Part shown: one piece after another, positions 16,749-24,732 of the stretch
Numbering within the stretch: position 1 is the first letter of the stretch
Layout: every line of letters starts with the position of its first letter
Assembly (NCBI GenBank): GCA_025997475.1
Contig: BNUQ01000003.1
Location: 1-64,000, forward strand
DNA length: 64,000 nucleotides
Direction of reading: 5' to 3'
Source: Planctomycetales bacterium
GTDB taxonomy: Bacteria > Planctomycetota > SZUA-567
Position numbers and translations under genes: made by a program
The notes under the pieces: generated by a model
Databases searched by the model: none
Seen by the model: the letters and a program-made list of their open reading frames with translations, nothing else
Told to the model about the DNA's origin: nothing

Positions 16749-16894
16749 GCTCTCCAAATTGCCACGCCCTTTAGGGCGTGGTTGGCGGTCAAAAAAGAAA
16801 GGGCTTTGGTCCCAAAAAAAAAAGAATTTCGGCTAAAGCCGGTCGTTTTATTAACGCTATCCACGCGCTAAAGCGCGTGGCAATTGAATAGAGC
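16749..16894. repeat. GCCACGCC-family multi-hairpin element
   Basis: The ends are a degenerate GCTCTCCAAATTGCCACGCC and GCGTGGCAATTGAATAGAGC. Internal hairpins are CCCTTTAGGG, CGGCTAAAGCCG and GCGCTAAAGCGC. Confidence 0.8.
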
Positions 16895-16970
16895 ATTTTC
16901 AAGCCGACGATATTTCTTCGAGTCCTCCGCGCCTCCGTGAGAAACAAAAAAAGTTAAGACACAGGTTTAA

Positions 16971-17116
16971 TTAGGGCGTGTTCACTATAATTTCCTGCAA
17001 TTCACCCGAAAATATCGGCAATAAGAACGCTCGCGTCGTAGCGGGGCGAAAAAGTAAAAGCCGTCCCGCTACGATTCACGGGCTTTTCACGCCATTTTAT
17101 AGTGAACACGCCCTAA
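16971..17116. mobile_element. 146-bp MITE-like element, perfect 20-bp inverted ends
   Basis: TTAGGGCGTGTTCACTATAA at 16971-16990 is exactly complementary to 17097-17116. An inner hairpin (TCGTAGCGGGGCG ... CGTCCCGCTACGA) fills the centre. It has no coding capacity. Perfect ends suggest recent movement by a transposase encoded elsewhere; the end sequence is reminiscent of IS5-type ends. Confidence 0.85.
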
Positions 17117-17170
17117 AAAAATAGTCGTATCTTCCGGACGAGCATCGTCATCGTTATTATCGTCATTACA

Positions 17171-18760
17171 CTACAAATCCTCAAACTCACCACCGGTTTC
17201 GTTGAATCCTTCGTCCGGATCCACCAGAGTTTCCTCTCCTCCCGGCGGTTCATCCTTTTTCTCATCCGGCTCATCCTTTTTCTCCTCATCCTCCTCACTT
17301 TCAAAGGAGCAGTCGCCAATGAAAAAACTGACGTGGTTAAGTATTAACGGCGGTAGCGGAAATAGCGGCATTTCTACGCGCTGACCGGAGGTCTGCATAA
17401 ACAGCCGCGACGTTTTTCCTTTGATGTAACCATCGTTACGTTTCAAGATAATGCAACCCTTATGCTCGGGAGCCGCCACCGCGTATAACCACAGTAACGA
17501 ACCGGGGCGCATCGGCAGATAGTAGGTCATATTCACATTGACCGCCGGCGGATAGGTCAGCCAATTGATTGCCGCCGCCGGGTTGCGCAAAGTATCACCG
17601 ATAATAGATAGTACCTTAGCTAAAATGTCGCCGAGCATACCCGTCAGTTTTTCAAGTAAATCGGTAATAGGGGTAAGCAGCTTGTCAAATAACGGCTGAA
17701 ACCTTTCTTTAAGCGGTTCGACAATCAGTTTGTCCAAGCCGGGAATCGGAACAATACTGGTTACCATGTCGCCCAAATGACCGGCAACGCCGGAAATGCT
17801 GTCAAACATATCTTTGTATTTATCCTCGCCATCCTTGCCGCCCATTTTTTCTTTAATTTTATCCGTCACGGCATCTTTAAGATATTTTATGAGGGTGTCT
17901 CCTAAGTTGCCTCCCATTTCGCCGGCAATACTTCCCAAATTGTCAACAATACCCTGTAAGTCGCCCGGATGACTACCGGCAATCAATATGTTATCATCAT
18001 TACGATTGAACATACCACGGACTTCAAAATTGTCAGCGAGACGCGATGCGGCAATCCGCATCCGCTCGCCGAATAAATTATAATTGTTGCCGCTTCTGCC
18101 GCCCCACGGCTTAGTTTTACCGGTCGCGCTCAAACCAAAGCCCGTCAAGCGCGAACCGTCCACTTCAAAATTTAGCAACAATTCAGTTAAATCCTTTATG
18201 ACACCGTTGTCCACCTTATCATATTTATTTTCGCGAATGCGCCTACCGCTATCCACGCCTGCCATTGCATACGCCGCCGCATTCCGCATACGCGCGCGGG
18301 CGTCGTCGTCAATCGTGAAACCGTTTAAAATTTGGGGGATGTCGATGACTTTTTCGACCACCGAGCCGGCGCGCGCCGCGCTGAACGCCGCGTAGCGAAA
18401 CATCAGTTGCGCGTGCGCGACTTCCGCGAACGCAAAAACCGTCAAAAACGCGATTGCCACGAGCGGCACCACCAACAAAAATTCTACCGTAACCGTCGCC
18501 CGCGTTTTAACCGACAATCGGCGAAAACTGCGCAATGACCGGAATAGCCAATTGCCCAAGAGCGCAACAATGCCCAATAACGCGCCGCCGCCCAACGTGG
18601 CGGCAGTGCCGACCAACGGCAGAAAATAACGGTCTTCGTCGAAATTAAACGTCGCGAGAACGCCCTGCGGTTCGACCGCCGCCAACAACGACAGCGCGGC
18701 GACGACGGCTAAAAAAATGCCGCCGGATAAACGCGAATGGGAGTGAAGGTAGGCGAACAT
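17171..18760 (-). CDS. TadE-like protein with extra membrane helices and acidic tail
   Basis: A protein of 529 aa. Two hydrophobic segments come first (GGIFLAVVAALSLLAAV and TAATLGGGALLGIVALLGNWLF). RATVTVEFLLVVPLVAIAFLTVFAFAEVAHAQ follows near residue 95-125, a TadE-type helix with Glu at +5 if cut after Ala. RYAAFSAARAGSVV continues the TadE pattern. The middle (residues 240-400) has amphipathic segments, and the end is strongly acidic (SEEDEEKKDEPDEKKDEP). I start at ATG 18760 (AAGG, 8-nt spacing). The TVTVE box placed internally after two membrane helices is atypical, so cleavage there is uncertain. Confidence 0.68.
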   Translation of the reverse strand: MFAYLHSHSRLSGGIFLAVVAALSLLAAVEPQGVLATFNFDEDRYFLPLVGTAATLGGGALLGIVALLGNWLFRSLRSFRRLSVKTRATVTVEFLLVVPLVAIAFLTVFAFAEVAHAQLMFRYAAFSAARAGSVVEKVIDIPQILNGFTIDDDARARMRNAAAYAMAGVDSGRRIRENKYDKVDNGVIKDLTELLLNFEVDGSRLTGFGLSATGKTKPWGGRSGNNYNLFGERMRIAASRLADNFEVRGMFNRNDDNILIAGSHPGDLQGIVDNLGSIAGEMGGNLGDTLIKYLKDAVTDKIKEKMGGKDGEDKYKDMFDSISGVAGHLGDMVTSIVPIPGLDKLIVEPLKERFQPLFDKLLTPITDLLEKLTGMLGDILAKVLSIIGDTLRNPAAAINWLTYPPAVNVNMTYYLPMRPGSLLWLYAVAAPEHKGCIILKRNDGYIKGKTSRLFMQTSGQRVEMPLFPLPPLILNHVSFFIGDCSFESEEDEEKKDEPDEKKDEPPGGEETLVDPDEGFNETGGEFEDL

Positions 18761-18908
18761 AGAACAGACCTTAATGGCGAGCGATTTAATCGAGAACATT
18801 CACTTGATTTGTTTAGAACCTATCCGATATCGAACCATCAGCTGTTTGCCCCGTTAGAGGAAATCTGTCGGTAGAAAACCGCCGCAAAACCAATCAATTG
18901 CTTTCTGC

Positions 18909-19742
18909 TCACGGCATTATTTCGCGGAGCCACGCATTTAAATTCACATACGGCAGTAAAACCAAGGCGATTAACAGCGACAGGCAAAACGGCGACTCGG
19001 AATTTTTGAATTTCAGCGGCGAAGAAAAATCGCGCAACCAAATTAAATGAATAATCCGTCCCAATAAAATTTGCAAATTCTGAAACAACGCGCCGCGAAA
19101 CGCTAAATTGATAACGCCGACCGCGAGTGCGACCAAGAGCGTGTTTAGCAAAATTGAAATGGATAAAGACCAACCGGCAAGTGCACCGAGCGCCGCGATA
19201 ATTTTCACGTCGCCGCCGCCTAATCCGCGCGCCGCAAAACTGACCACGCCCACCAAAACGCACAAACCGAAACCCTTTAGCGACTCCCCCGCCACGCCCC
19301 AATTGCCGGAGTTCGCGCCAATCCACGCCGAGACCTCGCGCCAGTTCCACGCTTCGCACAGCGGCGCGATTGCCAAGTTTAGCGCCAGCGCCGAAATCAA
19401 CGCCGCGTAACTAAAACGGTTGGGGATTTTCCGAAACGCCGCGTCGCTCAACGCCGCCGCGCCGACCATCGCGTAAAGCGTTACAATCACAAAATAACCG
19501 CCGCGATTGGCGCCGTCGTATTCGGCGAACAAATAAGACGCGACCGCCGCGCAAATCGCTAACGCCACGCCCCAGAGCAACAAAAAGATTCTAAACGGCA
19601 ACCGACGGCGCGGCGCTTTTTCGGCGGGAGCGTCCGGCGCGGTTTCGTCATTCGCCGCCGCCACCGTTGTTGCCGAAGAATTTTCGGTATTGCCGCCGTC
19701 GTTTGGCGCGGACGGGATTTCGGGTTGGTCGTTGTCGCTCAT
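18909..19742 (-). CDS. A24 prepilin peptidase (TadV/CpaA-like)
   Basis: A protein of 277 aa. An N-terminal, proline- and alanine-rich soluble stretch of about 60 residues precedes the membrane domain. The two catalytic aspartates are visible in LSDAAFRKIPNRFSY and GLGGGDVKIIAALGALAG (GxGD motif). The enzyme cleaves prepilin leaders on the cytoplasmic face; the long cytoplasmic methylase domain of PilD types is absent, as in TadV. The likely substrates are the three mini-pilins and the TadE-like proteins alongside. I start at ATG 19742; the open frame further upstream passes through the terminator-like hairpin. Confidence 0.87.
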   Translation of the reverse strand: MSDNDQPEIPSAPNDGGNTENSSATTVAAANDETAPDAPAEKAPRRRLPFRIFLLLWGVALAICAAVASYLFAEYDGANRGGYFVIVTLYAMVGAAALSDAAFRKIPNRFSYAALISALALNLAIAPLCEAWNWREVSAWIGANSGNWGVAGESLKGFGLCVLVGVVSFAARGLGGGDVKIIAALGALAGWSLSISILLNTLLVALAVGVINLAFRGALFQNLQILLGRIIHLIWLRDFSSPLKFKNSESPFCLSLLIALVLLPYVNLNAWLREIMP

Positions 19743-19773
19743 CGTTCTCGCCAATGTTATCGCCGGAAAACTC

Positions 19774-19812
19774 ACGAAAAAAACACGAAAAATGATTTCG
19801 TGTTTTTTTCGT
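19774..19812 (-). terminator. Perfect 17-bp stem with T7 run between pilin and peptidase
   Basis: ACGAAAAAAACACGAAA (19774-19790) and TTTCGTGTTTTTTTCGT (19796-19812) pair perfectly around AATGA. On the minus strand the stem is 28 nt beyond the pilin stop and carries U-rich sequence. It may act as a partial terminator that keeps pilin mRNA abundant and peptidase mRNA low. The stem itself is A/T-rich, so its strength is uncertain. Confidence 0.55.
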
Positions 19813-19839
19813 ATCAACCAACCAATTACAACCAATTAT

Positions 19840-20079
19840 TTACTTGGCATCTTGTCCGACCGGGAATTGATTGGCGAGGTCTTTGGCTTTAGTCCGCGCA
19901 TCATCCACCGTTCCGGCTTCAGACGCGCCGCTACTCAAAACCCAATTCGCGATGTAGTAAATCGCAACCATTACGATTAACCCAACAATCACCAACAACA
20001 CCCATTCGACGGTGCCCGGCGCGCTTTCGTCGTCGTGTAATTTCTGGGCGAAATTACGCATTTTTTTCGTCAGTTCCAT
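19840..20079 (-). CDS. Flp-like mini-pilin 1
   Basis: A protein of 79 aa. After a charged leader (MELTKKMRNFAQKLHDDES) comes APGTVEWVLLVIVGLIVMVAIYYIANWVL, a hydrophobic helix with Glu that would be +5 if cut after Ala. The short C-terminal tail is Flp-like. Two paralogues lie directly upstream. The shared DDE(S/G)...TVEW signature differs from the classic Flp (G-x-x-x-I-E-Y). Confidence 0.8.
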   Translation of the reverse strand: MELTKKMRNFAQKLHDDESAPGTVEWVLLVIVGLIVMVAIYYIANWVLSSGASEAGTVDDARTKAKDLANQFPVGQDAK

Positions 20080-20150
20080 TGGTTTTCTCCTTTGTTATGA
20101 GATGGATAAGAATGCGTTTGGTTTTAGTCGGCGATAAGCGACGGGACAAG

Positions 20151-20345
20151 TTACTTACCTTCAATGCTACTCACGGTGTCAGCCGTGGAATTCATCGCCC
20201 ACATCGCCAGTTTATAAATCACCCCCAACACGATGAGCGCGACGATAATGACCATCATCCATTCGACGGTAACGGTCGCGCCTTCGTCGTCGTGTAGTTC
20301 GCGCAACAGTTCGCGTAAATGCTTCGCGGTCAATGAAAAGTCCAT
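20151..20345 (-). CDS. Flp-like mini-pilin 2
   Basis: A protein of 64 aa: leader MDFSLTAKHLRELLRELHDDEGA, then TVTVEWMMVIIVALIVLGVIYKLAMWAM. It shares HDDE and TVEW with mini-pilin 1. I start at ATG 20345 (GAGGATAAACTT upstream); the longer frame to 20459 is repeat sequence. Confidence 0.8.
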   Translation of the reverse strand: MDFSLTAKHLRELLRELHDDEGATVTVEWMMVIIVALIVLGVIYKLAMWAMNSTADTVSSIEGK

Positions 20346-20388
20346 AAGTTTATCCTCGCTTTCAGAAAAACAGTTGCAAATCGAAATG

Positions 20389-20484
20389 TTGAAAGTTAAA
20401 AGTTGAAAGTTTAGCCGTGGTATTATTTTTAAGATGCGCGAAGCGCAACTTTTACTCAACTTTCAACTTTTAACTCTGAACTTT
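20389..20484. repeat. HAH element, AAGTTGA arms
   Basis: GTTGAAAGTTAAAAGTTGAAAG and TCAACTTTCAACTTTTAACTC flank TTTTTAAGATGCGCGAAGCGCAAC. It sits between mini-pilins 3 and 2 and ends right at the stop of mini-pilin 3. Confidence 0.88.
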
Positions 20485-20664
20485 CTACCCAAACGGCAAC
20501 GCGACAATCAGCGCGCTTCGGTAAAACACTGTGCGGATGATGGTGTTGACGCCGATGGCGACCGCGAAGCACGTCAACGCCACCACGCCGGTAACGAGCA
20601 ACCACTCCACCGTTACGCCGCCGCTTTCATCGTCGAATAATTGCCGCCAAGGTCGCCGTTTCAT
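20485..20664 (-). CDS. Flp-like mini-pilin 3
   Basis: A protein of 59 aa, short enough to be missed by common length cut-offs. MKRRPWRQLFDDESG is the leader; GVTVEWLLVTGVVALTCFAVAIGVN is the helix, with Gly at -1 and Glu at +5. ATG 20664 follows GAGGGGAAAAA. It is the first gene of the minus-strand pilus operon, directly after a good promoter. Confidence 0.78.
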   Translation of the reverse strand: MKRRPWRQLFDDESGGVTVEWLLVTGVVALTCFAVAIGVNTIIRTVFYRSALIVALPFG

Positions 20665-20691
20665 TTTTTCCCCTCGCCTAAAACGGCGGTG

Positions 20692-20719
20692 ATGATAGAG
20701 GTTTTATTTTAATTGCCAA
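20692..20719 (-). promoter_or_regulatory. Sigma70-type promoter of the pilin operon
   Basis: On the minus strand TTGGCA (20714-20719) is separated by 16 nt from TATCAT (20692-20697). Each hexamer matches the consensus at five of six positions. The start point would be near 20685, about 20 nt before mini-pilin 3. The spacer is A/T-rich. Confidence 0.55.
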
Positions 20720-20809
20720 GATTTATTTCAGCGCGGCGGCGAAAAAACCGAAAAAAAGAAAGCGTGTGAAATCTTTCTTTGCCGCTCATTTTTTATTCGG
20801 AGTAAAACT

Positions 20810-23362
20810 ATGCGCAACCGCTCGTCGTTCAAACAGTCGTTCAAATGGGTCCATTCTTTGCCGCGCTTGGCGGGAGTCGCCGCGCTCAGCGCCGGGATTA
20901 GCGCGTGGGCGGGCGAAAATCCGACGGGACTGGCGCAACCGACTTTTTTAATGCAACAAAACGCCGACGGCTCGGTAAGCACGGTGTTCCCCGGCGGACT
21001 GCCGCCGGCGGCGCAGAACGCTTTGGCGCAAGCGCAAGGCGCGGGGGCGGCGAATGCGAACGCCAACAATCCGCTTACCGCCGCCATGCCGAGCGCCGCG
21101 CCGAAAAAAGAAGAAAAGAAAAAAGTCGAGGCGCCGACGATTTGCGACATTAACGTCGGCAAATACGACACGGTGGATATTCACGCGCAAAACGTGGCGA
21201 TTTCAACGGTGTTGGAAGAACTCGCGGTCAAGTCGCGCCGCAACATTATTCTTGCCGCCGACGCCGACCGCACGGTGTCGATGACGATGTATGCCGTGCC
21301 GTTCTTCGACGCGTTAGCGATTATTTTGGACGTGAACGGCTTAGGATTCGCGCAGGAAGGCGACTTCATCAAGGTCTTCACCAAAGAGCAAATGCGCAAG
21401 CGCGAACAAGGCAAAAACGGCATTGAATCGCGCATTTTCTATTTGCGCTATCTACGCGCCAAAGACGCCAAAACCGCGGTGGAAGGACTGTTGTCGGAAA
21501 ACGGCAAAGCCGAAGTTATCGCCGACGACGAAGGGGGAAGCGGTGGTGGCGATAGTAGCGGCGGCGGTAGTAGCGGCGGCGGCGATTCCGCGACGGCCGC
21601 CTCGCCGACGGACGCGGTGTATAGCCCGACCGCGCAACCGTTTGTTTTTTCGAGCGCGTTGGTCGTCCACGATTACGAGGCGAATCTCGCCGCCATCGCC
21701 AAGTTGGTCGCCAATTTGGACAAGCGCCCGAAACAGGTCTTGGTTGAGGCGTCAATTTTGGAAGTGGTATTAGACGATACCAATAAATTCGGGGTGGATT
21801 TGAATTTATTACAGACCGACAATCTACTGAATGGCAGTGTTATAGATTTAAAATCATTCGCCAGCACGGGCAGTGTCGCCGGCGATACTTCGTTCAATGC
21901 AAAATTGACGTTAGGCGGCGTTGGCGCCGTTATTTCCGCGTTGGATAGAGTGGCGCATGTTTCAGTGCTGTCGTCGCCGAAAATTATGTCGTTGGACCGG
22001 CAACGGTCGCTGGTCTTTGTCGGCGATAAAGCCAGTTATCAGGAATTTACGGTTAGCGACGGAGTGGTAACTCCTTCCACCAAATTTGCCGACGCCGGCA
22101 TTTCGTTAGATGTCCGTCCGCACATTTTGCCCGACGGCAAAATCCGGTTGACCGTGATGCCGAAAGTTAGCAACATCACTTGGAAAGACGGCTTTCCGGT
22201 AAAGGACGCGCAGGGGCAGGTGTACACCTCGAAAATTCCCGACATTTCGATTCGCGCGGTCGCGGTTGATATTTTGGTGCCGCAAAACGCGACGGCGGTA
22301 ATTGGCGGTTTATTCCGCGAAGCCACGAACGCCACGCGTTCGCAAGTTCCCGGCATCGGCGATTTACCGATAGTCGGCGTGGCGGCGCGCACGCAGGACG
22401 ACGTAAATCAGCGACGCGAACTGATTTTCCTGTTGCATCCGGTGGTGATTGAGGACGCCGAACTATCGACGCTTGGCGAGCGCTCGATGCGGGACGGCGC
22501 GCAAATTTTATCCGGTGAGCGGCGCGGTTTGCTCCCGTGGAGCCGTTTGCGGCAGGGCGAACAATTAGCGTTACGGGCGCACGATTTTATTCGCAATAAC
22601 AATCCCAAACTCGGCGCGTGGACTTACGACCGGTCGTTGGAAGTCGGCAGTCATAAAAATCAGGCGGCGGACGCGACGGTGATGCGCGGCTCATCGGCAA
22701 CGCCGTCCGCCGACCGCGGGATTTTGCATCGCGACATAATGAAAAGCGTCCGGCATAAAAAAGGCGACGCGCCCATCGCCGTCATCACCGGCATTGAAGG
22801 CGGCGCGACTTACGCGGTGAACGGCGAAGAGTGGTTTGACGACGGCGCGCTCATTGACGCCGAATATGTCGAATATGTCGATAGCGCCGATGCGGAAATA
22901 GTCGAAGTCCAAAGCAAAATCGTATTGCCGGAAACCGCCGTCGCCCGCACGGCGGCGCCCAGCGACGGTTACGCCGAACGCCAATCAACGGTCGAGCGCT
23001 CCTCGATAAAAGAAGTCGCGCCCAAAAAAGTTGCGCCGGCTCCGGTTAGCGAACCGGCGAAGCCGTCGGTCGAAGCGACCGCGCCGGTAACGCCGATGGA
23101 AGAAACGCCGGCGGCAGAAACGCCGGAAGAAGAAATTGACGAATTTGAAGAAGAAGACGATGAAGATGGCGACGACCGCGGCGACGAAAACCATATCGAC
23201 GGCGAAACGCCGGCGGGCGCGGCAAAAATCACGATAAATTTAGAGGAAGATATCTCCGACATCAACCGCGCCATCGTCGATTATATCGCCGAAAATGCGT
23301 CGTTCGCCGCCGCCGAAAAAGAGGCGTTGGCGGGTCTGGCGACGCCGGGGAAAAGCAATTAA
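20810..23362 (+). CDS. Secretin (GspD/CpaC-like outer-membrane channel)
   Basis: A protein of 850 aa. A signal peptide ends near AWA|GE (residue 33-34). An N0/STN-like domain (about 115-195: VDIHAQNVAISTVLEELAVKS) and an N1-like domain (about 205-310) follow. The latter is interrupted by a Gly/Ser-rich loop (GGSGGGDSSGGGSSGGGDS). The secretin core runs from about 310 to 560, with QVLVEASILEVVLDD and VPQNATAVIGGLFRE...VPGIGDLPIVG. About 290 extra residues follow, rich in Glu, Asp, Pro and Ala. The gene diverges from the pilin operon, so it is probably the outer-membrane exit for that pilus. ATG 20810 has CGGAG. The last residues SN and the stop touch a HAH arm. Confidence 0.92.
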   Translation: MRNRSSFKQSFKWVHSLPRLAGVAALSAGISAWAGENPTGLAQPTFLMQQNADGSVSTVFPGGLPPAAQNALAQAQGAGAANANANNPLTAAMPSAAPKKEEKKKVEAPTICDINVGKYDTVDIHAQNVAISTVLEELAVKSRRNIILAADADRTVSMTMYAVPFFDALAIILDVNGLGFAQEGDFIKVFTKEQMRKREQGKNGIESRIFYLRYLRAKDAKTAVEGLLSENGKAEVIADDEGGSGGGDSSGGGSSGGGDSATAASPTDAVYSPTAQPFVFSSALVVHDYEANLAAIAKLVANLDKRPKQVLVEASILEVVLDDTNKFGVDLNLLQTDNLLNGSVIDLKSFASTGSVAGDTSFNAKLTLGGVGAVISALDRVAHVSVLSSPKIMSLDRQRSLVFVGDKASYQEFTVSDGVVTPSTKFADAGISLDVRPHILPDGKIRLTVMPKVSNITWKDGFPVKDAQGQVYTSKIPDISIRAVAVDILVPQNATAVIGGLFREATNATRSQVPGIGDLPIVGVAARTQDDVNQRRELIFLLHPVVIEDAELSTLGERSMRDGAQILSGERRGLLPWSRLRQGEQLALRAHDFIRNNNPKLGAWTYDRSLEVGSHKNQAADATVMRGSSATPSADRGILHRDIMKSVRHKKGDAPIAVITGIEGGATYAVNGEEWFDDGALIDAEYVEYVDSADAEIVEVQSKIVLPETAVARTAAPSDGYAERQSTVERSSIKEVAPKKVAPAPVSEPAKPSVEATAPVTPMEETPAAETPEEEIDEFEEEDDEDGDDRGDENHIDGETPAGAAKITINLEEDISDINRAIVDYIAENASFAAAEKEALAGLATPGKSN

Positions 23363-23490
23363 CAATTTACCATTCACAATTAACCATTAGAGGAATAATC
23401 ATCCAAGAATTGGCGCGGAACGATTTTAATCATCAAACTTCAAAATTGTTAATTGTTAATTGTTAATTGTTAATTGTAAATTGTAAATTA
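23356..23490. repeat. HAH element, TTAACAA arms
   Basis: CAATTAACAATTTACCATTC on the left and TTGTTAATTGTTAATTGTAAATTG on the right flank GGCGCGGAACGATTTTAATCATCAAACTTC. It separates the secretin from the TPR lipoprotein and carries the secretin stop. Confidence 0.88.
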
Positions 23491-23515
23491 AGAACAGACC
23501 ATCCCGAAAGGCATT

Positions 23516-24628
23516 GTGCGCAAACTCACTTCCCACCCCGGTATCGTTTTTGCCGTCGCCGTTTGGTGCGGCGCACTGCTGTGTGGATGCAACACCGAGC
23601 ATAGCGACTTCACCAAAGAGGTCATCACCAAGGGCAACGACAAGCACAACGAACTAAAAAGCGCCGCCGCCTACGACACCGCGCGTCAGCGGTTTGGCGC
23701 GGGCGATTTGCAAGCGGCGTATCAACAAATCGAAACGGCGATTGCGCTGAACAGTCAGGAAGTCGAAGCGTTGTTGTTGCGCGTGCAAATTTTGTTGGAG
23801 ATGGGCGACGATGAAAGCGTGATGCGCACGGCGGTCAAAGCCGGCTTAAAAGTCGCGCCGGACGACGCGCGTTTTTACTACTATATGGGCGTGTTTTACG
23901 ACCGGAACGGCTACGGCGAAAAGGCGTATCAATGCTACGCTTCGGCGGCGGAGTTGGACGAAAATTTGGTGCAATACAAACTTGCCGCCGCGGAAATGTT
24001 AATGGAATGGTCGAAGTTGGACGAGGCGGAAAATTACTTGCAGACCGCCAAAAAGCGCCATCCCAACGCGGCGGGCGTGCGGCAGTTGCTCGGACAATTG
24101 GCGCAACTCCGCGACGACGAGGCGTTGGCGACGCGCTATTTTGAGGAAGCGATTTTATTGGCGCCGAAAGAAGAGCGATTGCGGGAAAATTTGGCGCTCT
24201 CGTATTACCGGCAAAAAAAATACGACCGCGCCGTCGCGTTGTTGGAAAAAATGGAACTCGGCAAAAACGAGGACGCGCCGCGCCGCGACTTGCAGACGAT
24301 TTTGGCGGAGTGTTATTTGTATGACAATCGTCCGGTGCAGGCGAAAAAAATTCTGCGCCGGTTGCTGACCGCGCCCGACGGCGAGGCGTATGACTTGTGG
24401 GTAAAAATGGCGGAAGTGTCGCTGTTGTTGGAGGATTTAACGTCGTTGCGCACGGCGGCGGAACGGTTGCTGACGCTCAATCCGCAACAGGAAGACGGCT
24501 ATTTGGCGCTGTCGCGCTACTGGGATTTAACCGGCGACAAAGAACAAGCCCGCGCCACGCTCGACCGCCTCCCCGCCGAAGTGCCGCCGTCGCCGCTGTA
24601 TCAAGATTATCGCGACAGTTTGGAGTGA
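23516..24628 (+). CDS. TPR lipoprotein (TadD-like)
   Basis: A protein of 370 aa with a lipoprotein signal: MRKLTSHPGIVFAVAVWCGALLCGCN, with cysteine after LCG. The remainder is TPR repeats (AAYQQIETAIALNSQEVEALLLRVQ, GVFYDRNGYGEKAYQCYASAAELDE and others). TadD, the pilot/assembly lipoprotein of Tad systems, has this plan. The start codon is GTG at 23516, preceded by GAAAGG. It follows the secretin gene, separated by a HAH element. Confidence 0.78.
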   Translation: MRKLTSHPGIVFAVAVWCGALLCGCNTEHSDFTKEVITKGNDKHNELKSAAAYDTARQRFGAGDLQAAYQQIETAIALNSQEVEALLLRVQILLEMGDDESVMRTAVKAGLKVAPDDARFYYYMGVFYDRNGYGEKAYQCYASAAELDENLVQYKLAAAEMLMEWSKLDEAENYLQTAKKRHPNAAGVRQLLGQLAQLRDDEALATRYFEEAILLAPKEERLRENLALSYYRQKKYDRAVALLEKMELGKNEDAPRRDLQTILAECYLYDNRPVQAKKILRRLLTAPDGEAYDLWVKMAEVSLLLEDLTSLRTAAERLLTLNPQQEDGYLALSRYWDLTGDKEQARATLDRLPAEVPPSPLYQDYRDSLE

Positions 24629-24634
24629 TACCCC

Positions 24635-24726
24635 AAAGTTAAAAGTTAAAAGTTAAAAGTTGAAAGTTGAAAAATTTCTTTTCTCAACTTTCAACTTTCA
24701 ACTTTCAACTTTTAACTCTCAACTCT
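24635..24726. repeat. HAH element, AAGTTAA/AAGTTGA arms, convergent gap
   Basis: Four AAAAGTT units and AAGTTGA face TCAACTTTCAACTTTCAAC with only AAAATTTCTTTTC between. It fills the gap between two convergent genes, where a bidirectional terminator would be expected. Confidence 0.9.
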
Positions 24727-24732
24727 AATCTC

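Larger units (their letters stand above)
16596..17170. other. 575-bp gene-free interval filled with repeats
   Basis: No gene is seen. TAAACCTGTGTC at 16629-16640 and GACACAGGTTTA at 16958-16969 are perfect inverted repeats. Partly complementary CCACGGAAGCACGCGGA and TCCGCGCCTCCGTG segments lie just inside them. This roughly 340-bp imperfect palindrome encloses the GCCACGCC element at 16749-16894. The 146-bp element at 16971 follows directly. Confidence 0.75.
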
